NCBI GenBank assembly: GCA_022826925.1
Contig: JAJDTX010000030.1
Location: 1-40,943 of the forward strand
Source: Bryobacterales bacterium
GTDB taxonomy: Bacteria > Acidobacteriota > Terriglobia > Bryobacterales > UBA6623
Length of the DNA stretch: 40,943 bases
Direction: 5' to 3'
Below, one piece after another: positions 17,311 to 24,762 of the stretch. A program made the translations under genes and the position numbers. The notes beneath the pieces were generated by a model, which searched no databases, was not told the origin of the DNA, and was given only the letters and a program-made list of their open reading frames with translations. How positions within the stretch are numbered: position 1 is the first letter of the stretch; each line of letters begins with the position of its first letter.

Positions 17311-18759
17311 CTACCCTTCAAATCCCCCGGCCTGCTCAAATGCGTGGCCGAGGTTCAGCATCGTCTGCTCTTGGAAGTGATTGGTCAGGATCTGCATGCC
17401 GACCGGCAGCCCTTCCTGGGTCGTGCCGCAAGGCACGCTCATCCCGGCGATGCCTGCCAGGCTGCCCGTGATGGTATAGATGTCCGACAGGTACATTTGC
17501 AGCGGGTCGCTGGTCTTCTCGCCGAGCTTGAACGCGGGAAACGGCGACACGGGCGTGACGATCGCGTCGACCGTCTCGAACGCTTCCGCGAAATCCCGCG
17601 CGATCAGCGCGCGAACTTCCTGCGCCTTGCGGTAGTAGGCGTCGTAGTAGCCGGAACTGAGCACGTACGTGCCGAGGATGATCCGGCGCGTCACCTCCGG
17701 GCCAAAGCCCTCGGCCCGGGAGTTGCGGTACATCTCGCGCAGCGTGCCGGAGCCCTCCGAACGGCGCGAGTACCGCACGCCGTCGTAGCGCGCCAGGTTG
17801 GAACTCGCCTCGGCCGTGCAAATTAGGTAATAGCTCGCGATCGCGTACCGGGTGTGGGGCAGGCTGATCTCTACGGGCTCGCAGCCCAGGCCTCGCAGCA
17901 GGTCCACGCCGGCCTGCACCTTGGTCCCCACCGCGTGCTCTAGGCCTTCGCCGTAGTACTCCTTCGGAATGCCGATCTTCAGCCCCCGCACCTGCGCGTT
18001 CAGTTCGCCCGCGTAATCAGGCACCGGCGCGCTGGCTGCCGTCGAATCCAAGGGGTCCGGGCCGGCAATGGTCCCCAGCAGCAGGGCCGAGTCCTTGACG
18101 GTCCGGGAAAACGGACCGATGTGGTCCAGCGAGCTTGCGAACGCCACCAAGCCGTAGCGCGACACGCGGCCGTAGGTGGGCATGATGCCCACGGCTCCGC
18201 AGAACGATGCCGGCTGGCGGATCGAGCCGCCGGTGTCGGAGCCGAGCGAGATCGGCGCGTAGCCGCCCGCGACAGCGGCCGCCGACCCGCCGCTCGAACC
18301 GCCTGGAACGCGATCCGGCGCGGCCGGATTGCGCACGGGAAAGAAAGCAGAGTTCTCATTCGACGAGCCCATTGCGAACTCGTCGCAGTTCGTCTTGCCG
18401 ACGATCACGGCCCCGGCTCGCTCGACCCGTTCGACCGCCGTGGCGTCGTACGGCGCCACGAATCGCTCCAGCGCCCGCGACGCACAGGTGGTCTTCTCGC
18501 CCCGGGTCATGATCACGTCCTTGACCGCAAGCGGCACGCCGGCCAGGGGACCGATCTCCGCTCCGGCGGCAAGCTCGGCGTCGACCCTGTCAGCGGCTGC
18601 CAGGGCACGCTCCGGGGTGAAGCTGAGGTACACCCCCGAGGCTCGGTTCTCGGCTTCGGCCACGCGCAGGGCCTCGCGCGCGAGCTCGCGCGCGCTGAAG
18701 CGCTTGGCCCGCAGCCCGGCCCCGATCGAGTCGACGGTCAGTTGCTTGAAGTCGTCCAT
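17311..18759 (-). CDS. gatA: Asp-tRNA(Asn)/Glu-tRNA(Gln) amidotransferase subunit A
   Basis: GatA is the glutaminase subunit of the amidotransferase that converts misacylated Glu-tRNA(Gln) or Asp-tRNA(Asn). From ATG 18759 it has 482 residues, the normal size; earlier in-frame codons run into the end of gatC. The amidase Ser-cisSer-Lys triad is visible: Lys80 in GVPLAVKDVI, Ser155 in VPGGSSGGSAAAVAGG, and Ser179 in GSDTGGSIRQPA. The end carries SLAGIAGMSVPCG and GLPVGMQI. It lies 8 nt after gatC in the order dciA-gatC-gatA. gatB is not in the window and must be elsewhere. Confidence 0.96.
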   Translation of the reverse strand: MDDFKQLTVDSIGAGLRAKRFSARELAREALRVAEAENRASGVYLSFTPERALAAADRVDAELAAGAEIGPLAGVPLAVKDVIMTRGEKTTCASRALERFVAPYDATAVERVERAGAVIVGKTNCDEFAMGSSNENSAFFPVRNPAAPDRVPGGSSGGSAAAVAGGYAPISLGSDTGGSIRQPASFCGAVGIMPTYGRVSRYGLVAFASSLDHIGPFSRTVKDSALLLGTIAGPDPLDSTAASAPVPDYAGELNAQVRGLKIGIPKEYYGEGLEHAVGTKVQAGVDLLRGLGCEPVEISLPHTRYAIASYYLICTAEASSNLARYDGVRYSRRSEGSGTLREMYRNSRAEGFGPEVTRRIILGTYVLSSGYYDAYYRKAQEVRALIARDFAEAFETVDAIVTPVSPFPAFKLGEKTSDPLQMYLSDIYTITGSLAGIAGMSVPCGTTQEGLPVGMQILTNHFQEQTMLNLGHAFEQAGGFEG

Positions 18760-18767
18760 CTCGGCCC

Positions 18768-19064
18768 TCAGCGCTCGATCACGCGCGGCACCTTGAAGTG
18801 GCCCTCGCCCGGCAGGGGCGCGCACCGCAGGGCGGTCTGTTGGTCGAAGCTCCGGCCTTGCTCGTCCGTCCGCAGCTGCGCGGCGTTGCCCTCGTGCAGG
18901 ACTTGGGCCATCGGCTCGACTCCGCTGGTGTCCAGCTCGTTGAGCTGGTCGACGTACGAGAGGATCTCTTCGAGGTCCCGGGTGTAGCGCTCGATGTCGG
19001 CCCCGCTGAGGCGCAGGTTGGCCAGCGCGGCGATGTGTTGGACTTCTTCCGGTGTGATCTTCAT
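18768..19064 (-). CDS. gatC: Asp-tRNA(Asn)/Glu-tRNA(Gln) amidotransferase subunit C
   Basis: The small 98-residue belt subunit that wraps around GatA and stabilises the GatCAB complex. The family pattern is complete: an initial ITPEEVQHIAALANLRLS, a middle EEILSYVDQLNELDTSGVEP, and a final LRCAPLPGEGHFKVPRVI, which is the usual C-terminal signature. The ATG at 19064 overlaps the dciA stop by 4 nt (ATGA), and gatA follows after 8 nt, so all three are one transcription unit. Confidence 0.95.
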   Translation of the reverse strand: MKITPEEVQHIAALANLRLSGADIERYTRDLEEILSYVDQLNELDTSGVEPMAQVLHEGNAAQLRTDEQGRSFDQQTALRCAPLPGEGHFKVPRVIER

Positions 19065-19423
19065 GACTTGCGTCGGCGCCCCACTGTGCCCTTCGGCGGA
19101 CGCCGGGAGATTGGCTTGCGCGGGCGCGCGGGCTTTTCGGGTTCCTCCAGCTGGAACTCGATCCGGGTCACTGCCCTGGATCCCGTTTCCTGCTGGAGCA
19201 GCGAAACGATCTGCCGCTGCATCGGTCCGAACTCTTCCAGCCAGGCCGCGTCCGAGACCTGCACGAACAGGGTGGGGGGCCGCACTCGGACCGGCTCGGA
19301 GTGGCTCGCCAGCAGCGGGCCGACCGCCTCGGGCCAGTAGGCCCTGATCAAGTCCAGCTGCCAGCGGACGGTGTCGGGCGTGCCTTGGAACAATCGGGGA
19401 AGGATGCTCTTGGCCTGCTCCAT
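19061..19423 (-). CDS. dciA: DciA/DUF721-family protein (probable helicase loader)
   Basis: A 120-residue protein of the DUF721 family. DciA members are the ancestral bacterial partners that help load the replicative helicase DnaB. The core is recognisable: LDLIRAYWPEAVGPLLASHSEP, then PTLFVQVSDAAWLEEFGPMQRQIVSLL, where a beta strand is followed by WxxEL-like spacing. The C-terminal tail is rich in Arg, Lys and Pro and probably disordered or nucleic-acid binding. It begins at ATG 19423, only 24 nt from the left arm of the inverted-repeat element at 19447-19628. A TATGAT hexamer lies on its strand at the edge of that element, so its promoter may be partly built from the inverted repeat. Confidence 0.82.
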   Translation of the reverse strand: MEQAKSILPRLFQGTPDTVRWQLDLIRAYWPEAVGPLLASHSEPVRVRPPTLFVQVSDAAWLEEFGPMQRQIVSLLQQETGSRAVTRIEFQLEEPEKPARPRKPISRRPPKGTVGRRRKS

Positions 19424-19446
19424 CCGCGCCTGCTAGGCCATCATAT

Positions 19447-19628
19447 GGGAATTATGTACGAAAGTGGCGAAACACCATCGCACACGGTTCTGGCACAACG
19501 CACGGCGCAACCGCCCGCGTTAGCGTGCCGCCGGGAACGGTCTTCACCGCATTTCCCGCCCGACATTCACCGTTTGGCTTCATGACTACAGGATAACATC
19601 CCTAGCGCCACTTTCGTACATGATTCCC
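19447..19628. repeat. 182-bp element bounded by 23-bp inverted repeats (MITE-like)
   Basis: The left arm (19447-19469, GGGAATTATGTACGAAAG then TGGCG) and the right arm (19606-19628) are inverted copies that match at 22 of 23 positions. The 136 bp between them encode no transposase and no convincing protein. The structure resembles a small non-autonomous transposable element or a large RNA hairpin, sitting between the divergent dciA and cupin genes. I see no clear target-site duplication and cannot name the insertion-sequence family. Confidence 0.6.
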
Positions 19629-19706
19629 CACTCTATCGCAGCCTTTGCCGCGCCGCCTCGAAGGCCGCAGGGCGCGGAGCGGATTCTGCGCGCCGGGCGA
19701 CTTCCG

Positions 19707-19712
19707 TATAAT
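19707..19712 (+). promoter_or_regulatory. -10 element upstream of the cupin gene
   Basis: A perfect TATAAT lies 47 nt before the cupin ATG in a GC-rich context. No good -35 hexamer is seen at 16-18 nt upstream. It lies 78 bp outside the right arm of the inverted-repeat element. Moderate to low certainty. Confidence 0.4.
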
Positions 19713-19759
19713 GAAAGGGCCAGCCGGGCGAAACCCTCGGTTTTGCTTGGCCGTTCGCC

Positions 19760-20119
19760 ATGAAACTGCATTCTTGGAGTCAGGTTGCGTCGGAGGATCT
19801 CAGCGCGACGGTCGCGCGGCGCGTCATTCACAGCGAGCGCATGACCACCGCGCGGATCCGTTTGAAGAAAGGTGCCGTGGTGCCGCGTCACAGCCACGAG
19901 AACGAGCAGATCAGCCATGTCCTCGAGGGATCGGTGCTGTTCCAGTTCGATGATCGCGAGATCACGGCTAGGGCCGGAGACGTGGTGGAGATCGCTTCTC
20001 ACGAGCCTCACCGCGTGGAGGCGCTGGAGGACTCGCTGGCGATGGATGTCTTCCAGCCCGTGCGGCAGGACTGGATCCAAGGCGACGATGGCTACCTCAG
20101 GAATCCATCAGGTTCCTGA
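19760..20119 (+). CDS. Cupin-domain protein
   Basis: A 119-residue single-domain cupin. The first cupin motif is in VVPRHSHENEQISHVLEGSV (residues 41-60), giving metal-ligand candidates His44, His46 and Gln50. The second is in AGDVVEIASHEPHRVEAL (72-89), with His84. The first motif has Gln in place of the usual Glu, as in several small cupins. Such proteins may be isomerases, dioxygenases or sugar-binding sensors; none can be chosen here. An SDR gene follows 92 bp later on the same strand, so a small metabolic unit is possible. There is no strong ribosome binding site before ATG 19760. Confidence 0.85.
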   Translation: MKLHSWSQVASEDLSATVARRVIHSERMTTARIRLKKGAVVPRHSHENEQISHVLEGSVLFQFDDREITARAGDVVEIASHEPHRVEALEDSLAMDVFQPVRQDWIQGDDGYLRNPSGS

Positions 20120-20211
20120 TCGCGTAATTCAGTAAGGACTGCGGAAACTCAGCGCCCCTGCCGCCTCAGTCGCGGCCGCATAGATCGCGCGGCGATTGCA
20201 ACAACGAAGCT

Positions 20212-21000
20212 ATGGACTTGGGAATTCAGGATCGGGTGGCGGTCGTCACCGCCGCCAGCCGCGGCATGGGCAAGGCGATCGCGGAAGCGCTCGCGGCCGA
20301 GGGCTGCAAGTTGGCCATCTGCTCGCGTGATTCGAGCGCTATCGCCGCAGCCGCCGAGGAGATTCGCGGCGGGCACGGCACGGCGGTCTTCCACAAGGCC
20401 GTTGACGTGAGCGACATCGATGCGCTGCGGGCCTTCGTGGCCGAGGCGCGGGAGGCCTTGGGGCCGATCAGCATAGCCGTCGCCAATGCCGGCGGGCCGC
20501 CCGGCGGCCGCTTCGAGAATTTCGGCGCCGAGGACTGGCAGGCCGCCTTCCGGCTCAATTTCCTGAGCACCTGGGCCCTAATCGAGTCCGTCCTGCCCGA
20601 CATGCGGGCCCAGCGCTGGGGACGCGTGGTCTCGCTGACCTCGACGTCGGTGCGGCAGCCGATCGAGGGCTTGATCCTGTCCAACGGAGTGCGCGCCAGC
20701 GTGGTCGGCATGCTCAAGACCCTTGCCGCTGAATACGGACCCGAGAACATCCTCTTCAACAACGCGGGTCCCGGATTGATCGCCACCGACCGCCTGCTCA
20801 GCATCGCGCAGCGGCGGGCTGACGCCGCCGGGATCGGCCGGGACGAGATGATCGAGCGGCTCGCCAGCCAGACGGCGCTGCGCAGGGTCGGCCAGCCGCA
20901 AGAGTTCGCCGCCGCGGTGGCGTTTCTGTGCTCGGAGCGGGCGAGCTATGTCACGGGTTCGTCCTTGATGATCGATGGCGGCCTGGTGAAGGCGGTCTGA
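20212..21000 (+). CDS. Atypical short-chain dehydrogenase/reductase lacking catalytic Tyr and Lys
   Basis: A 262-residue Rossmann-fold protein of the classical SDR size. The nucleotide-binding motif is TAASRGMG (residues 13-20), and the NAG motif is in AVANAGG (89-95). The C-terminal part has the usual FLCSERASYVTGSSLMIDGG. The catalytic YxxxK is replaced: aligning VVSLTSTSVRQPIEGLILSN with typical members, Ser157 stands where Tyr is expected and Arg161 where Lys is expected (SNGVR). I know of other SDR homologues with this LSNxxR pattern, annotated as oxoacyl-ACP-reductase-like, so it is a clade rather than a mutation. It probably binds NAD(P), but its reaction is uncertain. Its stop is 11 nt before the next gene, so the two are probably co-transcribed. 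Confidence 0.85.
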   Translation: MDLGIQDRVAVVTAASRGMGKAIAEALAAEGCKLAICSRDSSAIAAAAEEIRGGHGTAVFHKAVDVSDIDALRAFVAEAREALGPISIAVANAGGPPGGRFENFGAEDWQAAFRLNFLSTWALIESVLPDMRAQRWGRVVSLTSTSVRQPIEGLILSNGVRASVVGMLKTLAAEYGPENILFNNAGPGLIATDRLLSIAQRRADAAGIGRDEMIERLASQTALRRVGQPQEFAAAVAFLCSERASYVTGSSLMIDGGLVKAV

Positions 21001-21011
21001 GGCGGGGCGGG

Positions 21012-24000
21012 ATGAGCGCGGAGCGATTCAAGGTGCGGTTCTTGGCTGCGCTGGCGGGCGCCTTGGCGCTGGCACTGGCTTTGGCGCCGGGTCAGGTTCC
21101 GGTCCAGATCAGCGCCAGCGGGCCGCAGTGGGTGAACAACCACGGCGCGCGGCTGATCATCGGCCAGAAGAGCTTCACCCGCCAGGATCCGATCTCCAGC
21201 CGCGAGGTGCTCGGGGCGGCGCAAGGTGTCGCGTACGTGGGCAACCGGCTCTTCGTGGCCGATGGCAACCGGCTCGGCGCGCGCCCGGTCAACAACCGCA
21301 TCCTGATCTACAACAACGTCAACGGCTTCGTGCCGGAGCCCGACGTGCTGCTGCCCCAAGACTCGCTCTGCCCGGCTTGCGTCGGGCTCCCGGACATCGT
21401 GCTGGGACAGCCCGACTTCGACACCACCGCGTCTTCGGACTTGCCGGACGTGGCCGGCCTCAACAATCCATCCGCCGTGCACAGCGACGGAGTCGTCTTG
21501 GCGGTCGCCGACACCAACAACAACCGCGTACTGCTGTGGAACCCGATCCCGGCTGTCAACGGCGCGCCTCCGGACGTCGTGCTCGGCCAGTCCGATTTCA
21601 GCGGCTTTTCTCCGGAAACCTCGGCCAGCGGCATGCGCGGGCCGCAGGGCGTTTGGCTCGATGGCGGCCGCCTGTTCGTGGCCGACACCCAAAACAGCCG
21701 GATCCTGATCTGGAACACGATCCCGACCTCAAACGGCCAGGCGCCGGACCTCGTCCTAGGCCAGCCCGACCTGGACACGCGGCACGAGGCGGACCTCACC
21801 CAGGGCGTCTACGAGCCGGACGACAAGCACCTGCTCGACCCGGTGAGCGTGACAGTCTCGCGGGGGCGCCTGTTCGTTGCCGATCTGGGCTTCAACCGGA
21901 TCATGATCTATAACGCGGTGCCGACGCAGAGCTTTGCCAGCGCGGACGTGGTGATCGGGCAGCCCGACTTCGCCTCCAGCGAGCCCAACAACGCCGCGGC
22001 GCTGTGCGATCCGATCGGGCTGCTCGACGACGACGGAAGTCGCAGCGAAAACGAGACGCCACCGACCAACGTGCCGCTGGTGATCCCGCTGCCGCCCCGG
22101 CGCCCGGAGCTGGATCCCGACGAGGTGCGCTACCCGCGCCGGTGCGCCGGGACGCTGAACTTCCCGCGCTTCGCGCTGGAGGTGGACGAGCGTCTGTTCG
22201 TGGCCGATGCGGGCAACGACCGCATCTTGGTCTACAACCAGATCCCAACAGCGCATGGCGTCAAGGCCGACTTGGTCATCGGCCAGCCGAACTTCGTCCA
22301 GCTCACCGAGTCCGAGGGGCCGGGGAGCATCCGCTCGCCGGCGGCGATGGCCTATGACGGCCAGAATCTGTTCGTCGCCGACCCGTTCACGCGCCGCGTC
22401 TTGGTCTTCACGCCGGGCGAGGACATGATCGATCTCAACGGCGTTCGCAACTCTGCGGCCGTCAGCATCCGCAGCCGCGGACACCTGGAATTCGACCAGA
22501 ACCTGCCGGTGGACATTTCCGACACGCCCGAGGACGAGTCCCGCCAGGCGCCCGTGCTGCCGGGCGGCGAGGAGATCAAGATCACCCTGGACGGCTCGGA
22601 ACTTTTCTATACGACTGTCGAGGGCGAGACGGCCGAGAATGTCCGCGACAAGATCGTGAGCATGATCAACGCTGACCCGGACCTAGCGGTGACGGCAGCG
22701 CCCGCGCTGGGCGTTGGACGCCACGCCACGGGCGAGATCCGTTTCGGGGGCGAGGCGCGCGCTGGCGACGAGGTGACCCTCGACATCAACGGCCGCAAGT
22801 ACTCCTACATCGTTCCCGAGGGCGACATCCCGGAGCGATTCGTCGACCGGCTGAACTACTTGGTGGATAACGCGGACGACCCCGAGGTGATCGTCGAGCG
22901 TCGGATCGACCAGATCGAGACGCTGGAGATCGTCCATCGGGAGGTGGGCCCGATCGGAAACAGCCTTCCGTTCTCGATCAGCATCACGCCCGATTCGCCC
23001 ACGACGGCCGAGGTGACCGGTCCCACGCTTTCTCGCGGCACGGTCAGCTATCGTGCAAGCCTGCGCGCCAAGCGCGAGGGTCCGACCGGCAACTGGATCA
23101 GCGTGGAGGTGCGCAACGCCGGCAGCGAGCTGCAGACCACTACCTCGGGATCCCGGCTGACCGGCGGATCGGACGCCCGGGACATGCCGCCCGGGACGAT
23201 TGCGTCGATCTTCGGGAGGGACTTGGCGAGCGAGACCGCCAGCGTCTGGGCGCGCACCTCGCTGCCGGCCCGGCCCGAACAGGGCCTTCCTACCGATCTA
23301 GCCGGCGTGCAGGTACTCGCTAACGGCCGTCTGGCGCCGCTGCTGATGGTGTCGCCGACGCAGATCAATTTCCAGATTCCGTGGGAACTGGAGGGCACGG
23401 GCCACAGCTTCTACGTGCGGCGCGCCATGCCTGGCGGCAGCGTGCGCGTCTCGGCCGCCAAGGCCACGCAGGCCGTGCGCGCCGGGCCGGGATTGTTCGC
23501 GATTGAGGGCCCGGAGCCGCGCCACGGCATCGCCGTCCACGCAACTGGCGTTGCGGAGGGCTCGATTGCAGTGACGGTGCCCGACCGGCCCCGCGACGAC
23601 GATCCGAACAACGACGCCACCGAGAACCGCCAGCTGACCCAGGAGGGCGCGGACGGTCGGATCGTCATCAATGGCCGCGAGTACTACTACCGCTCGCCCG
23701 GGGACGAGAGCCCCGAGACCATGCGCGACAAGTTCATCGAGCTGATCAATGCAGGCGACGGCGATCCGGACGTGATCGCCGAAGCGGGCACGAGAAGCTT
23801 CTTCTCCGCCCGCGCCGATTTGGAGTTCGAGGGCGAGCCCAAGGCGGGCGACACGGTGTCGGTCACGGTGCGGGACCGCACCTACAGCTATACGCTCACC
23901 GAGCAGGACGTTGAAGATCCGGAAATCGCGCTCTTGATCATGCGCAACATCCTGGTGCGCTCGATCAATTCCGGCGTCGGGGACCCGGAAGTGACATCGC

Positions 24001-24716
24001 GCGTGCTGCAGGAAGTGGGATCGGTGAAGTTGCAGATCGTGGCGCGCTCGCTCGGCGTCGATGGCAACGAGATTCCGTACAGCTACGAGGTCGTCTCCGA
24101 TGGCGGCATCGAGGTCAGCACGAACCGCGAGAACGGCTTCTTGGAAGATGGCAACACGCCGCCGGTGGTAGTCATCAAGGCCAGGGAGGCGGGCAAGCAG
24201 GGCAACGCGATCACCTACGCCGCGCAGGGCACGGAGGTGCCGGACGACGATCCGACCACCCCGGACACGAACGAGCGCACCGAGGCCGAGGTCTTCCTGA
24301 CGCTCTCGGCGCGCGGCTCGCACCTGTGCTGCGGCAACGAGCCGATGTCCCTGATCACGGAGGACAACCCGCTGGTGCCGGGCGAGGAGATCATCGTCTT
24401 CGCCACCGGGCTCGGCCTGACCGACAACCAGGACGCGATCGCCACCGGCCAGCCCACCCCTGCCGGGACCTTGGCCAAAGTGCCGCTGGTGGCGGACGAT
24501 TTCGTCTCCTCGCAGTTCGGCGGACGCACGGCCCAGGTGGAGTTCGTCGGCTTGATGGAGGGCACGGTCGGCGTCTATCAGGTCAACCTGCTCACCAACA
24601 CGGACTTGGCTGACAATCCGGCGACGCCGCTGTGGATCGCCCAGCAGTTGTTCATCAGCAACGTGATCACGCTGCCGGTGAAGAACCTGGTACCACGCCC
24701 GCCGCCGGCCTTCTAG
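21012..24716 (+). CDS. Secreted NHL-repeat protein with interrupted Solibacter-type C-terminal domain (TIGR03437)
   Basis: A 1234-residue exported protein from ATG 21012, which has a GGCGGGGCGGG stretch just before it. Residues 1-35 are a signal peptide. Residues about 45-470 hold at least five NHL-like propeller repeats of the kind NNRVLLWNPIP followed by PDVVLGQSDF. Residues about 490-715 hold extracellular beta modules with INGRKYSY and a 'VRDKIVSMINAD' pattern. The Solibacter C-terminal domain then begins at residue 725 (MPPGTIASIFGRDLAS ... LLMVSPTQINFQIPWELEG). It is interrupted at about 850-1095 by another set of the same modules (INGREYYYRS, MRDKFIELINAGD), and resumes with PGEEIIVFATGLGLTD and VGVYQVNLLTNTDL. 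The reading frame is intact throughout. Likely a secreted surface protein; the role is unknown. Confidence 0.85.
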   Translation: MSAERFKVRFLAALAGALALALALAPGQVPVQISASGPQWVNNHGARLIIGQKSFTRQDPISSREVLGAAQGVAYVGNRLFVADGNRLGARPVNNRILIYNNVNGFVPEPDVLLPQDSLCPACVGLPDIVLGQPDFDTTASSDLPDVAGLNNPSAVHSDGVVLAVADTNNNRVLLWNPIPAVNGAPPDVVLGQSDFSGFSPETSASGMRGPQGVWLDGGRLFVADTQNSRILIWNTIPTSNGQAPDLVLGQPDLDTRHEADLTQGVYEPDDKHLLDPVSVTVSRGRLFVADLGFNRIMIYNAVPTQSFASADVVIGQPDFASSEPNNAAALCDPIGLLDDDGSRSENETPPTNVPLVIPLPPRRPELDPDEVRYPRRCAGTLNFPRFALEVDERLFVADAGNDRILVYNQIPTAHGVKADLVIGQPNFVQLTESEGPGSIRSPAAMAYDGQNLFVADPFTRRVLVFTPGEDMIDLNGVRNSAAVSIRSRGHLEFDQNLPVDISDTPEDESRQAPVLPGGEEIKITLDGSELFYTTVEGETAENVRDKIVSMINADPDLAVTAAPALGVGRHATGEIRFGGEARAGDEVTLDINGRKYSYIVPEGDIPERFVDRLNYLVDNADDPEVIVERRIDQIETLEIVHREVGPIGNSLPFSISITPDSPTTAEVTGPTLSRGTVSYRASLRAKREGPTGNWISVEVRNAGSELQTTTSGSRLTGGSDARDMPPGTIASIFGRDLASETASVWARTSLPARPEQGLPTDLAGVQVLANGRLAPLLMVSPTQINFQIPWELEGTGHSFYVRRAMPGGSVRVSAAKATQAVRAGPGLFAIEGPEPRHGIAVHATGVAEGSIAVTVPDRPRDDDPNNDATENRQLTQEGADGRIVINGREYYYRSPGDESPETMRDKFIELINAGDGDPDVIAEAGTRSFFSARADLEFEGEPKAGDTVSVTVRDRTYSYTLTEQDVEDPEIALLIMRNILVRSINSGVGDPEVTSRVLQEVGSVKLQIVARSLGVDGNEIPYSYEVVSDGGIEVSTNRENGFLEDGNTPPVVVIKAREAGKQGNAITYAAQGTEVPDDDPTTPDTNERTEAEVFLTLSARGSHLCCGNEPMSLITEDNPLVPGEEIIVFATGLGLTDNQDAIATGQPTPAGTLAKVPLVADDFVSSQFGGRTAQVEFVGLMEGTVGVYQVNLLTNTDLADNPATPLWIAQQLFISNVITLPVKNLVPRPPPAF

Positions 24717-24762
24717 CCGCCAGGCATCGGCGCGATCATATGCGTCGGGCTCCGTCCCGGGA

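Noticed and set aside
21012..24716. Assembly error or gene fusion in the NHL protein
   Set aside because: The split C-terminal domain might suggest a misassembly, but the frame is continuous and codon use does not change, so I treat it as real domain nesting.
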